Positions 34,824 to 43,362 of a stretch of DNA of 64,000 nt are shown piece after piece; position 1 is the first letter of the stretch, and each line of letters begins with the position of its first letter. The notes under the pieces were generated by a model, which worked only from the letters and a program-made list of their open reading frames with translations, did no database searches and was not told the origin of the DNA. Made by a program: the position numbers and the translations under genes. The DNA is from Flavobacteriaceae bacterium (lineage in GTDB: Bacteria; Bacteroidota; Bacteroidia; Flavobacteriales; Flavobacteriaceae): NCBI GenBank assembly GCA_021647405.1, contig JAKIUU010000005.1:40645-104644 (forward strand), read 5' to 3'.

Positions 34824-36800
34824 TTATTCTTCTTCACCAGGCACATCGTCATCTAATGTGTATTTTAAGGGTGTATTTGCACCTCTGGCAGATACACGTA
34901 TGTAGCCTTGCATTTCTTGGTGTAATGCCGAACAGAAATCGGTACAATAAAATGGCCAAACACCTACTTCTTTAGGTTTCCATATCATTGTAGCTGTTCT
35001 ACCGGGCATAATTAACATTTCTGATGTGTTAGCGCCAATCATAGCTATACCATGAGGTACATCATAATCTTGTTCAAGATTGGTTACATGGAAGAACACT
35101 TTATCACCAACTTTAACACCTTCTATATTATCTGGAGAGAAGTGAGAACGAATCATAGACATATAAATATGTACTTCATTTCCTTTTCTAACAACTTTTG
35201 TTTCGGCTTCGCTCTTAACAGCATCAGGATGTTTATTGTCATCTAATTTATAGATTTTTTGAGATTTATCTGCAATTATGCTAGCAGGAATACCTGCGGC
35301 ATAATGCGGTTCTCCAATAGTTGGAAAATCTAACAACAACTCCATTTTATCGCCCGAAATATCAAATAATTGAGCTGATTGGCACACTTCTGGACCTGTT
35401 GGTAAATAACGGTCTTTGGTAATTTTATTCATCGCAACTAAATATTTATCAAAGGGTTTACGCGAATTTCCACCAGGAATCATTAAGTGACCTACTGAGT
35501 AATAAACAGCGTGCCTGTCTATTACTTTTAAATCTTTAATATTCCATTTTACAACCTCAGATGAAATAAAGAAAGTTGTATAAGCATTACCTCTTGTATC
35601 AAATTCTGTATGGAGAGGGCCTAAACCTGGTTGTTGTAAAGTACCGAAATTCACCGCTTCAAATTTTAAGATTGGAATACCGTATTTTTCACCGTCAAAA
35701 GCTTTATCGGCAATAGCTTTTTTCATTTTTGTGAATGAATGAACCGTCATAGCCGCAGCTAGTTTACCACTAGCTATAATATATTCGCCTGAAGGGTCAA
35801 TATCTATACCGTGAGGAGATTTAGGTGCTGGCATAAAATAAATGGCACCTGGTACATCTTCAGGATTAACTACCCATACTTCTTTTTCCATAACAGATGT
35901 TGCTGTATGTGTATCATCGTCCCAAGTATTGTGCGCATATCTGGCTTTTTCTTTATGTCCTTTACCAGCTGCAACATAAGCTTCAATTTTTTTCCAATTT
36001 ACAGCAGCAATAAAGTCTTTATCATTTTGAGAAGCATTTACTTCTAACAATGTATGTGCTTCTTCTGTGTTATAAGTTGAGAAAAAGAACCACCCGTGAG
36101 ATTTTCCACGTCCAGGATGTGATAAATCATAATCAAAACCAGGCATTCTTATTTGGAAAGCTATATTCATACGACCTGTTTCTTGATTAATTTTAAGAAA
36201 GGACAGTGATGCTTTAAAGTTTCCTTTGTATTCGCTAATAGGCATATCTCTTTGCGGAATAGGAATAGAAAAACGTGTTCCCGCTACAACGTATTCAGAA
36301 TTTTCTGTTACAAAAGATGAACTGTGATTTCCTGCTGAATTAGGAATCTCAATAATTTCTTCGGTCTCAAAAGTTTTTAAACTGATTCGTGCAATACGCG
36401 GTGTATTGTTTTCATTGATAAATACCCAACGACCATCTAAAATACCTTCGGTTTGAGAAATATCTGGATGATGAGAATCTCCCCAAGGTACAAATCCATG
36501 AGATGTCATTAACATTGGTTTGGTTTCTTCGTTATAACCATATCCTTTTTCAGGGTCTTGAGAAAAGACTGGAATTACTCTAAATAATCTTCCTGATGGT
36601 AATCCGTAAACAGCTAACTGCCCACTAAAACCTCCTGAAATAAAGGCATAAAATTCATCATATTGCCCTGGAGCAACATAAACGCGCTCTGCAGCATTTG
36701 TGACTAATGCGCCACCTTTTTTGTTTTGACCGCTATTGCATGCCGTAAAAAAAGACAGTGCCACAATAGCTAAAAAAGTACTTTTAAGTATCGATTTCAT
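34824..36800 (-). CDS. nosZ: Sec-dependent (clade II) nitrous oxide reductase
   Basis: A 658-residue enzyme reducing N2O to N2. The N-terminus is a lipoprotein-type Sec signal (SFFTAC), with no twin-arginine motif, which marks clade II. The seven-bladed propeller carries the CuZ histidines, including DSHHPDIS and SPHGIDIDPS. The C-terminal cupredoxin holds CuA: Cys619, Cys623, His627 and Met630 (CTDFCSALHQEM), with an earlier His in DVPHGIAMIG. All key ligands look intact. Electrons probably come from the cytochrome c encoded just upstream. Confidence 0.97.
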   Translation of the reverse strand: MKSILKSTFLAIVALSFFTACNSGQNKKGGALVTNAAERVYVAPGQYDEFYAFISGGFSGQLAVYGLPSGRLFRVIPVFSQDPEKGYGYNEETKPMLMTSHGFVPWGDSHHPDISQTEGILDGRWVFINENNTPRIARISLKTFETEEIIEIPNSAGNHSSSFVTENSEYVVAGTRFSIPIPQRDMPISEYKGNFKASLSFLKINQETGRMNIAFQIRMPGFDYDLSHPGRGKSHGWFFFSTYNTEEAHTLLEVNASQNDKDFIAAVNWKKIEAYVAAGKGHKEKARYAHNTWDDDTHTATSVMEKEVWVVNPEDVPGAIYFMPAPKSPHGIDIDPSGEYIIASGKLAAAMTVHSFTKMKKAIADKAFDGEKYGIPILKFEAVNFGTLQQPGLGPLHTEFDTRGNAYTTFFISSEVVKWNIKDLKVIDRHAVYYSVGHLMIPGGNSRKPFDKYLVAMNKITKDRYLPTGPEVCQSAQLFDISGDKMELLLDFPTIGEPHYAAGIPASIIADKSQKIYKLDDNKHPDAVKSEAETKVVRKGNEVHIYMSMIRSHFSPDNIEGVKVGDKVFFHVTNLEQDYDVPHGIAMIGANTSEMLIMPGRTATMIWKPKEVGVWPFYCTDFCSALHQEMQGYIRVSARGANTPLKYTLDDDVPGEEE

Positions 36801-36818
36801 AATTTTAAGTTTGGTTTA

Positions 36819-37277
36819 TTATTCTTTTGTTCTAAAATATTCATAAATAGCTCTAGCCTCATCTTGAGTTAGATTCTGATTTGCCATTGGGGCATTAAAT
36901 TCTGCCAATAAAGCTTTTGCTGTTGCATTTTGAACAATCATAACTTCCGGATTTAATATCATATTCATAATCCACTCTGCAGATTGTCTTTTTGTGACTC
37001 CTTTTAAAGCTGGGCCAATATATCTTTTCTTGATTTTATGACAAGCCGAACATTTAGATTTAAAAAGTTCATGTCCTTTATCTGCAAGAGCTTGGTCTAA
37101 TGCGCCTATAGTAACGCTTTTTACGGGTCCTACACCTTTATCTTGCATAGGATCTAAAGTTACCTCTTTTTTGACTTCCTTTTTAGGAGCTGTGGGTGTT
37201 TTGTCTTTTTTATCTCCGCCACAACTAACTATAAAAAGTGCTGAGAATAGGATGAGACTGAGTGTTTTTAATTTCAT
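36819..37277 (-). CDS. Monohaem cytochrome c lipoprotein of the nos cluster
   Basis: A 152-residue lipoprotein (FIVSC at about residue 19) with a Lys-rich spacer and one haem site, CSACH at residues 76-80; a Met in NAPMANQNLT (about 131) is a candidate sixth ligand. It ends 18 nt before nosZ. Likely the periplasmic electron donor to the CuA centre of NosZ. Confidence 0.88.
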   Translation of the reverse strand: MKLKTLSLILFSALFIVSCGGDKKDKTPTAPKKEVKKEVTLDPMQDKGVGPVKSVTIGALDQALADKGHELFKSKCSACHKIKKRYIGPALKGVTKRQSAEWIMNMILNPEVMIVQNATAKALLAEFNAPMANQNLTQDEARAIYEYFRTKE

Positions 37278-37299
37278 TATTATTTATTTAATTGTTTTA

Positions 37300-37878
37300 T
37301 TAATCTTCTGATGGTACAAGAATATCACCTATAACGTGTATCCAACCATTACTTACTTTAACCGATTTTAATATTTTTGTGCCACCAACATAAATACCAT
37401 CTGCTTTATTTTCTACAACTAAATATTTACCAGAAGCCATATATAACTTTCGGCCTTTTCTAGCTTCTTTTTTTAATTGTTTAATAGGGTAATTACTTGG
37501 GGCCACATGATTAACCAAAATAAAAGCCAATTTGGCTTTGTTTTCTGGTTTCAAAAGTGTTTCAACGGTTCCTGCAGGTAATTTATCGAAGGCACTATTA
37601 ATAGGCGCAAAAACGGTTAATGGACCAGTATTAACTAAGGCGTCTTCAACGCCAGCAGCTTGTACAGCAACTACTAAGGTTTTAAAATCGTCAAGAGACA
37701 TGGCTACTTGAAGCACGTTGGCAGCTGAGACATTATCTTTTACAGCAGCTTGTCCATGGTGCTGGGTTGCAGGCTTGGCTGTGTCTTTTTTAGCAGGTGT
37801 ATTTTGTTTGTCAGAACACGACAATAAAATCACACTAAAAGCTAAAGCAATAACTGTGATGAATTTATTTGTTTTCAT
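37300..37878 (-). CDS. Fasciclin-domain lipoprotein
   Basis: A 192-residue lipoprotein (VILLSC, Cys about 21). One fasciclin (FAS1) domain spans about 58-190, with TVFAPINSAFDKLPAGTVETL and ILVNHVAPSN. It is the first gene of the nos series, 22 nt before the cytochrome gene. FAS1 domains mediate adhesion or protein contacts; a fasciclin gene heads nos operons in other Bacteroidota as I recall, but its role in N2O reduction is unknown. Confidence 0.85.
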   Translation of the reverse strand: MKTNKFITVIALAFSVILLSCSDKQNTPAKKDTAKPATQHHGQAAVKDNVSAANVLQVAMSLDDFKTLVVAVQAAGVEDALVNTGPLTVFAPINSAFDKLPAGTVETLLKPENKAKLAFILVNHVAPSNYPIKQLKKEARKGRKLYMASGKYLVVENKADGIYVGGTKILKSVKVSNGWIHVIGDILVPSED

Positions 37879-37906
37879 ATATAAAAGGTTTAATTAATTT
37901 AGGGTG

Positions 37907-37914
37907 TAAAGATA
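37907..37914 (-). promoter_or_regulatory. Candidate -7 element for the nos operon
   Basis: On the minus strand the bases read TATCTTTA, one base off TAnnTTTG, 28 bp upstream of the fasciclin ATG. Just above it are three GATA(A) repeats on the plus strand (near 37927, 37934 and 37945). No clear dyad for the Rrf2-type regulator was seen. Confidence 0.3.
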
Positions 37915-38003
37915 TGAAAAAATTAAGATAAAAGATAAAAAGACGATAAAGTCCGATATGTATGTAAAAAAGAATTAACTTCGCTAAATTAAAGGATATT
38001 TTT

Positions 38004-38438
38004 ATGTTATCAAATAGTTGTAAATATGCTATCAGAGCTGTGATATACCTTGCCATGGAGTCAAAGCCTTCACGTAAGTTAGGTTCTAAAATAGTTGCTG
38101 AAAGGTTAAATATGCCAAAGCCATTTTTAGCTAAGATATTACAAGACTTAACAAGAAAGAATATCATATCTTCTAATAAGGGCCCAAGTGGGGGTTTTTA
38201 CCTTACAGATGACAATTTAAAAACCCCTGTTATAGCTATTGTAAGCTGTATAGATGGGTTGGATAAATTCAACCAATGTTTTCTTGGTTTGCACACCTGT
38301 TCAAGTGAAAAACCTTGTTCTGTTCATGGCATTATTCAACCTTTTAAAAATGATATTTTTACCAAACTATCCGAAAATACCATTGCACAATTTGCCGAAG
38401 ATATACGAAATGGGAATTCGTACATCTCTCTAGATTAA
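38004..38438 (+). CDS. Rrf2-family iron-sulfur transcriptional regulator
   Basis: A 144-residue winged-helix regulator. The N-terminal helix-turn-helix covers about residues 1-70 (MLSNSCKYAIRAVIYLAM start and SNKGPSGGFYL wing). Cys92, Cys99 and Cys105 lie in the loop where IscR, NsrR and RsrR hold a [2Fe-2S] or [4Fe-4S] cluster. It is divergent from the nos cluster over 125 bp, so it is the obvious candidate to control nosZ, perhaps in response to NO or oxygen. It could instead be a general IscR-like protein. Confidence 0.85.
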   Translation: MLSNSCKYAIRAVIYLAMESKPSRKLGSKIVAERLNMPKPFLAKILQDLTRKNIISSNKGPSGGFYLTDDNLKTPVIAIVSCIDGLDKFNQCFLGLHTCSSEKPCSVHGIIQPFKNDIFTKLSENTIAQFAEDIRNGNSYISLD

Positions 38439-38470
38439 TTTTTTATACCTGTACCTTATCAAACATTTTA

Positions 38471-38478
38471 TATATTTG
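38471..38478 (+). promoter_or_regulatory. Candidate -7 element for apaG
   Basis: TATATTTG matches TAnnTTTG exactly, 32 bp upstream of the apaG ATG. No good -33 box. Confidence 0.45.
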
Positions 38479-38510
38479 CGATATAACTTTTAAGTTGTTT
38501 TATTTTTTGT

Positions 38511-38897
38511 ATGGTACAGCAAGTAACAAATGGTATAAAAATATCTGTAAAAACCCAATACGATGGCATTCGCATTCAGGGGTTTATAAAATATTATATT
38601 TTTAGCTACAGCGTTACCATAGAGAATCAAAGTAAAGATGCCGTACAACTTTTAAGCCGCCATTGGCATATTTTCGACTCTTTAAAAAAGTCGGAAATAG
38701 TAGAAGGAGATGGTGTTATTGGGAAAAAACCCATTTTATCGCCAAAAAAATCATATACTTATTGTTCTAGTTGTCATTTAATATCACCGTTGGGCGCCAT
38801 GCAAGGCTTTTTTAACATGATTAATTTTACCACAACCAAACGTTTTAAAGTACATATTCCTCATTTTCAATTAACCTTACCTCAAATTTTAAATTAA
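38511..38897 (+). CDS. apaG: ApaG-domain protein
   Basis: A 128-residue single-domain protein with an immunoglobulin-like beta fold. Family blocks are YSVTIENQSKDAVQLLSRHW, VEGDGVIGKKPILSP and PLGAMQGFFNMI. ApaG is linked in enterobacteria to Co2+/Mg2+ homeostasis and sits beside Ap4A hydrolase; its biochemical role is not firmly known. No apaH or ksgA is adjacent here. Length and motifs are complete. Confidence 0.92.
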   Translation: MVQQVTNGIKISVKTQYDGIRIQGFIKYYIFSYSVTIENQSKDAVQLLSRHWHIFDSLKKSEIVEGDGVIGKKPILSPKKSYTYCSSCHLISPLGAMQGFFNMINFTTTKRFKVHIPHFQLTLPQILN

Positions 38898-38951
38898 CCT
38901 TAAACATCTAAAGGCGCTATGCAGGTTTGCGTCGGGCGGTAGTTTATTTGG

Positions 38952-39653
38952 CTAAAGCTTTAATAATGATTTTTTGTCTGTAAGAACATCCTCATAATTT
39001 ATTTCAATGCTATCGTTGTTCTTCTTGACGGATGTAATACTCACCGTACCACCCAAGCCTCTGTTCATAAGCACATCGATATTGCTGTCGCCAATACCAG
39101 CCGTATGGTGAAATTTCAAAATATTATCGGTAGTAAATTCCTGATTTTGCCATGCGGTAAACCAATTTTCTCGCAGTTTTTTTACCGAAGGGTCATACAA
39201 TGTAGAAGAAGACCAAATATGCGGCTCTTGCGCTAATTTTTTAAGATGTTTTTGAGTGCCATCCCAAACAAATTCATACAGATGTAAATCCTTTTGCCAA
39301 TCTACTATTACTAAAGTAAATTGTTCAATAGCTGTTAAATCTAGTTCATCAAGAGCTGTCAAAACACTCTCAGATTTTAAAAGGGCTTTTAAAATTACAC
39401 CCCGACTCATTCTGTAACTATTCCGTGACGTATGGTATTCATATCCGCCATTGAGCAAACATATCAAGCGTTTTTTTTCGCTTAAGCCAATCCATGTACC
39501 CCCCGCTTTGCCATCTTTTGGATAGGTAATATTTATACCGTCTTCTTTGTAGGTTTTTGGTGCCAAGGCTTTTTCTCTGCTAAAAGGCACATCGCGATTT
39601 GAGGTTAAAATAAAATTATTGTTCGGAAGCGGTAGGTAGGTAACTGTGCACAT
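38952..39653 (-). CDS. NRDE-family (TANGO2-like) protein
   Basis: A 233-residue protein beginning MCTVTYLPL, with the conserved NRDVPFSREK near residue 20 (NRDE motif) and GTWIGLSEKKRL. Cys2 directly after Met is typical and suggests N-terminal nucleophile chemistry, as in Ntn hydrolases. The family includes TANGO2, linked in animals to haem or lipid handling; the bacterial function is not settled. Convergent with apaG. Confidence 0.85.
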   Translation of the reverse strand: MCTVTYLPLPNNNFILTSNRDVPFSREKALAPKTYKEDGINITYPKDGKAGGTWIGLSEKKRLICLLNGGYEYHTSRNSYRMSRGVILKALLKSESVLTALDELDLTAIEQFTLVIVDWQKDLHLYEFVWDGTQKHLKKLAQEPHIWSSSTLYDPSVKKLRENWFTAWQNQEFTTDNILKFHHTAGIGDSNIDVLMNRGLGGTVSITSVKKNNDSIEINYEDVLTDKKSLLKL

Positions 39654-39738
39654 AAAGTGAGGAATAGGTGTTTTTTTATTGGTGAATTTGTATCTTAATT
39701 TATTGTCAAGGATTCAATAATTAAACCTTAAAAAAATG

Positions 39739-39746
39739 TAAATTTG
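39739..39746 (+). promoter_or_regulatory. Candidate -7 element for pruA
   Basis: TAAATTTG matches TAnnTTTG, 40 bp upstream of the pruA ATG; no strong -33 box. Confidence 0.4.
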
Positions 39747-39786
39747 TACTCCAAAAATAGTCGAATAAACCTAAATAACATAACAA

Positions 39787-41415
39787 ATGGCTTCAGGATT
39801 TTACAAAACCCCCGTAGCTGTTAACGAGCCCGTTAAATCTTACGCGCCTAACAGCCCAGAACGCACAGAATTATTAGCAACCTATGCTAAAATGTACCAA
39901 GAGCAGGTAGATATTCCTGTTTATATTGGTAGCGAAGAAATTAAAACAGGCAATACGGTTAAAATTTACCCGCCCCATGATCATAAACATTGTGTGGGGC
40001 AATACCATACAGCCGACAGAGCTTTGGTAGAAAAAGCAGTTGAAAATGCGCTCGAAGCCCGTGTAAAATGGGCTAAAACACCTTGGCAAGACCGTGCGGC
40101 TATATTTTTAAAAGCAGCCGATTTATTAGCCGGCCCTTTTCGCGCGAGAATTAATGCCGCTACCATGATTGCCCAATCTAAAAATGTGTTTCAAGCCGAA
40201 ATTGATGCCGCCTGCGAACTGATAGATTTCTTCAGGTTTAACGTTGAGTTTATGACCGAAATTTACAGCAACCAACCCCAATCGGCTCCCGGTATCTGGA
40301 ACCGCATGGAATACCGTGCCTTAGAGGGCTTTATCTATGCCATCACACCGTTTAACTTTACGTCTATTGCTGGTAATTTATCGGCAGCCCCTGCCTTAAT
40401 GGGCAATGTGGTGGTGTGGAAACCTGCCAGAACACAGGTGTATTCTGCACAAATCTTGATGGAATTGTTTAAAGCTGCTGGTTTACCCGATGGTGTTATC
40501 AATATGGTTACAGGCCAATCGGATGTTATTACTGATGTGATGTTAAACCACAAATATTTTGCAGGCATCCATTTTACAGGATCAACACCCGTTTTTCAGA
40601 GTTTTTGGAAATTGATTGGCGCAAATGTGTCAAAATACATTAGCTATCCACGTATTGTAGGCGAAACAGGCGGTAAAGATTTTGTGTGGATGCACCACAC
40701 AGCCAACGCCAAACAAGTGGCCACAGCCCTATCTAGAGGGGCGTTTGAATACCAAGGGCAAAAATGTTCAGCGGCTTCGCGGGCTTATATTCCACAAAGC
40801 AAATGGGCAGCTGTGCGCAGTTATTTAGAAGCCGATTTAAAATCGATGAAAATGGGCGCACCAGACGACACGTCCAATTTTATAAATGCCGTAATAGACG
40901 ACCGCGCTTTTAACAAACTCTCAAAATATATCGATCAGGCTAAAGCCGATAAAAATGCCGAAGTTATTATTGGTGGCAGCTATGACAATTCAAAAGGCTA
41001 CTTTATTGAGCCAACCGTTATTTTGACAACAGATCCTAATTATACCACCATGTGTACCGAATTGTTTGGCCCCGTTTTAACCATTTACGTGTATGAAGAT
41101 AAAGATTGGAAAGACTGTTTAACTACCATAGACCAAACCTCTGAGTACGCTTTAACAGGGGCTATTTTTAGTCAAGACCGTTATGTGTTAGACTATGCTA
41201 CCAATGCACTCGAAAATGCCGCTGGTAATTTTTACATTAACGACAAACCTACAGGAGCTGTAGTAGGGCAACAACCTTTTGGGGGTGCCAGAGGTTCGGG
41301 TACAAACGACAAAGCAGGTTCTGTATGGAATTTATTGCGTTGGGTATCTAACCGCACCATAAAAGAAACTTTTGTGGCTGCAAACGATTATAAATATCCA
41401 TTTTTAGAACAGTAA
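39787..41415 (+). CDS. pruA: L-glutamate gamma-semialdehyde (1-pyrroline-5-carboxylate) dehydrogenase
   Basis: A 542-residue aldehyde dehydrogenase oxidising glutamate semialdehyde to glutamate, the second step of proline catabolism. The general base glutamate is in GETGGKDFVW, the catalytic cysteine in YQGQKCSAASRAY, and the C-terminal PTGAVVGQQPFGGARGSGTN is the family's substrate-binding block. The N-terminus (GSEEIKTGNTVKIYPPHDH) fits the monofunctional, eukaryote-like branch. No proline dehydrogenase is adjacent. It stands alone with a terminator behind it. Confidence 0.95.
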   Translation: MASGFYKTPVAVNEPVKSYAPNSPERTELLATYAKMYQEQVDIPVYIGSEEIKTGNTVKIYPPHDHKHCVGQYHTADRALVEKAVENALEARVKWAKTPWQDRAAIFLKAADLLAGPFRARINAATMIAQSKNVFQAEIDAACELIDFFRFNVEFMTEIYSNQPQSAPGIWNRMEYRALEGFIYAITPFNFTSIAGNLSAAPALMGNVVVWKPARTQVYSAQILMELFKAAGLPDGVINMVTGQSDVITDVMLNHKYFAGIHFTGSTPVFQSFWKLIGANVSKYISYPRIVGETGGKDFVWMHHTANAKQVATALSRGAFEYQGQKCSAASRAYIPQSKWAAVRSYLEADLKSMKMGAPDDTSNFINAVIDDRAFNKLSKYIDQAKADKNAEVIIGGSYDNSKGYFIEPTVILTTDPNYTTMCTELFGPVLTIYVYEDKDWKDCLTTIDQTSEYALTGAIFSQDRYVLDYATNALENAAGNFYINDKPTGAVVGQQPFGGARGSGTNDKAGSVWNLLRWVSNRTIKETFVAANDYKYPFLEQ

Positions 41416-41436
41416 AAAAAGGACCCTATTTTACAG

Positions 41437-41475
41437 ATTCCTGTTTGCGATAATTTTTGCAAACAGGAATTTTTG
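41437..41475 (+). terminator. Intrinsic terminator after pruA
   Basis: A 12-bp perfect stem (ATTCCTGTTTGC at 41437-41448, complement at 41459-41470) with a 10-nt loop, followed by a short T run. It lies between convergent pruA and the M20 peptidase gene and could serve both. Confidence 0.8.
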
Positions 41476-41492
41476 TTAAATTAAAGTTACTT

Positions 41493-42887
41493 TTAATTTC
41501 TTTTATATAAAGTCGCATAATGCTTATAGAAAAGCGGAATGGTTTCAATTCCTTTTAAGTAATTAAACACCCCAAAATGTTCGTTAGGCGAATGAATGGC
41601 ATCGCTATCTAAGCCAAAACCAATCAAAATAGATTTGCTGTGCAGTTCGTTTTCAAAAAGGGCAACAATGGGAATGCTTCCCCCAGAATAGATGGGGATA
41701 GGGACTTTTCCGAAACTATCGTTCAAAGCCTTCGATGCCGCTCGGTAGCCAATGCTATCTGTAGGTGTTTCGTAAGCCAAACCACCGTGAAGTTTGCTTA
41801 TTTTAACTTTAACGGATTTTGGTGCGATACGCTTAAAATGTTTTGCGAACAGTTCTGTAATAGCCTCATTATTTTGACCAGACACCAATCGCATTGAAAT
41901 TTTAGCATGGGCTTTTGAAGCGATAACTGTTTTAGCACCTTCGCCTGTGTAACCACCCCAAATTCCATTGACATCTAAAGTAGGTCTTATTGAATTGCGT
42001 TCGTTTGTGGTATAACCTTTTTCGCCGTACACAGCCTCAATATCAAGCGCTTTTTTATAAGCTTCTAATGAAAAAGGAGCTTTAGCCATTTCGGCACGTT
42101 CGGCATCCGTAAAGGTTTTAATATTGTCGTAAAATCCGGGAATGGTAATGCGGTTGTTTTCATCATGCAGCGAAGCAATCATTTTAGTCAAAATGTTTAT
42201 AGGATTCGCCACAGCACCGCCATATAAACCCGAATGTAAATCACGATTTGGCCCTGTAACTTCTACTTCAACATAACTCAATCCACGCAAACCTGTAGTG
42301 ATTGAAGGCTGATTATTAGAAATCATACCCGTATCCGAAATCAAAATGACATCGTTGGCTAATTTTTCTTGATTGTGCTTAACATACCATTCTAAACTTG
42401 GCGAACCTATTTCTTCTTCGCCTTCAATTATAAATTTAACATTGCAGCTTAAGTTATTGGTGGCTGTCATGTATTCTAAAGCCTTAATATGCATGTACAT
42501 CTGCCCTTTATCGTCGCAAGCTCCACGGGCAAAAATAGCGCCATCGGGGTGGATGTCGGTTGGTTTTATAACAGGTTCAAAAGGGGGTGATGTCCATAAA
42601 TTGATAGGGTCTGCGGGTTGTACATCATAATGGCCATAAACCAAGACAGTTGGCAATTTAGGGTCAATTATTTTTTCGGCATAAACAATGGGGTTTCCAG
42701 GTGTCTTGCAGATTTCGGCTTTGCTACATCCAGCTTTAAGCAAGGCTTCTTTTATAAAATTAGCCGATTTAAAAATATCGTTTTTATAAGCTTTATCGGC
42801 ACTGATAGAGGGTATTTTTAAGAGTGAAAAAAGCTCTTTTAAAAAGCGTTCTTTATTTTGATCAACATAGGTTTTAAGGTCTTTCAT
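41493..42887 (-). CDS. M20-family dipeptidase/metallopeptidase
   Basis: A 464-residue zinc peptidase. Metal ligands are in VLVYGHYDVQPAD (His), ARGACDDKGQMY (bridging Asp) and EGEEEIGSPSLEWY (catalytic Glu pair), with a lid dimerisation domain between (about 200-370). ATG 42887 is chosen (MKDLKTYVDQNKERFL); the longer in-frame form would overlap the tRNA promoter. Closest in type to CNDP-like/ArgE-type dipeptidases. No signal peptide, so cytosolic. Substrate not determined. Confidence 0.88.
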   Translation of the reverse strand: MKDLKTYVDQNKERFLKELFSLLKIPSISADKAYKNDIFKSANFIKEALLKAGCSKAEICKTPGNPIVYAEKIIDPKLPTVLVYGHYDVQPADPINLWTSPPFEPVIKPTDIHPDGAIFARGACDDKGQMYMHIKALEYMTATNNLSCNVKFIIEGEEEIGSPSLEWYVKHNQEKLANDVILISDTGMISNNQPSITTGLRGLSYVEVEVTGPNRDLHSGLYGGAVANPINILTKMIASLHDENNRITIPGFYDNIKTFTDAERAEMAKAPFSLEAYKKALDIEAVYGEKGYTTNERNSIRPTLDVNGIWGGYTGEGAKTVIASKAHAKISMRLVSGQNNEAITELFAKHFKRIAPKSVKVKISKLHGGLAYETPTDSIGYRAASKALNDSFGKVPIPIYSGGSIPIVALFENELHSKSILIGFGLDSDAIHSPNEHFGVFNYLKGIETIPLFYKHYATLYKRN

Positions 42888-42937
42888 CCGTTGGATTTTT
42901 TCAAAAATCAAATATAACAAAATTATAAGCCAACAGC

Positions 42938-42967
42938 TTTGCGTTTTATAAGTATTGTTTATATTTG
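42938..42967 (+). promoter_or_regulatory. Promoter for the tRNA-Leu locus
   Basis: TTTG at 42938-42941, an 18-nt spacer and TATATTTG at 42960-42967 fit the Bacteroidota consensus. Predicted start is near 42974, just before a tRNA-Leu-like remnant and 130 nt ahead of the intact tRNA. No other TAnnTTTG lies closer to the intact gene. Confidence 0.6.
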
Positions 42968-42985
42968 CACCCACAATAATTAAAC

Positions 42986-43080
42986 GTGCGTGGTGGTCTT
43001 GTCCCGATAGTTATCGGGATCGGGAGGCAGATTTGACTGCCGACAGGCAGGCCATGCTGGATTTAGGAATTAGACGAGTA
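42986..43080 (+). pseudogene. Probable broken tRNA-Leu copy interrupted by a palindromic repeat
   Basis: Two blocks match the intact tRNA-Leu just downstream: GCGTGGTGG (42988-42996, 9/9 with 43108-43116) and GCTGGATTTAGGAATTAG (43056-43073, 15/18 with 43130-43147, covering the anticodon arm). The intervening D-arm is 59 nt here against 13 nt in the intact gene. The extra sequence holds the dyad TCCCGATA/TATCGGGA (43002-43019) and alternating GGCAG/CTGCC blocks (43026-43050). Acceptor and T arms are not recognisable, so it cannot be a working tRNA. Confidence 0.5.
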
Positions 43081-43103
43081 AAAGTTCATAAAAGATTGAT
43101 AAT

Positions 43104-43185
43104 GCGGGCGTGGTGGAATTGGTAGACACGCTAGATTTAGGATCTAGTGCCGCGAGGTGTGAGAGTTCGAGTCTCTCCGCCCGCA
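43104..43185 (+). tRNA. tRNA-Leu (anticodon UAG)
   Basis: An 82-nt gene. Acceptor stem GCGGGCG/CGCCCGC (43104-43110 with 43178-43184), D arm with GGTAGACAC, anticodon arm CTAGA-TTTAGGA-TCTAG with anticodon TAG, a long class II variable arm (TGCCGCGAGGTGTG region) and T arm AGAGTTCGAGTCTCT. The discriminator is A, as expected for leucine. CCA is not encoded. Reads CUN leucine codons. Confidence 0.97.
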
Positions 43186-43191
43186 CAGTAC

Positions 43192-43226
43192 AAACCTCAA
43201 TTACAAAGTGTAGTTGGGGTTTTGTT
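43192..43226 (+). terminator. Terminator after tRNA-Leu
   Basis: AAACCTCAA (43192-43200) pairs with TTGGGGTTT (43214-43222), 9 bp with one G-U, a 13-nt loop and a T-rich tail (TTTTGTTTT). It begins 7 nt after the tRNA. Confidence 0.75.
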
Positions 43227-43254
43227 TTATACAGTTTTAACACTTGATTTAAGA

Positions 43255-43290
43255 GTGGCGAGAAGCTTGTCATGAGCTTGTCGAAGGAAG
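43255..43290. repeat. Short AGCTTGTC direct-repeat motif
   Basis: AGCTTGTC occurs at 43264-43271 and 43275-43282, followed by GAAGG. Its complement, CTTCGACAAGCTCA, resembles short dispersed elements I recall from Flavobacteriaceae intergenic regions. Nothing else was seen between the tRNA terminator and the hydantoinase gene. Confidence 0.35.
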
Positions 43291-43362
43291 TCTCTGCCCA
43301 TACAGAATCTTGATTATTATTATTATAGGTTCGTTAAGTTTTTTGATTTTCAGGTAAATTAT

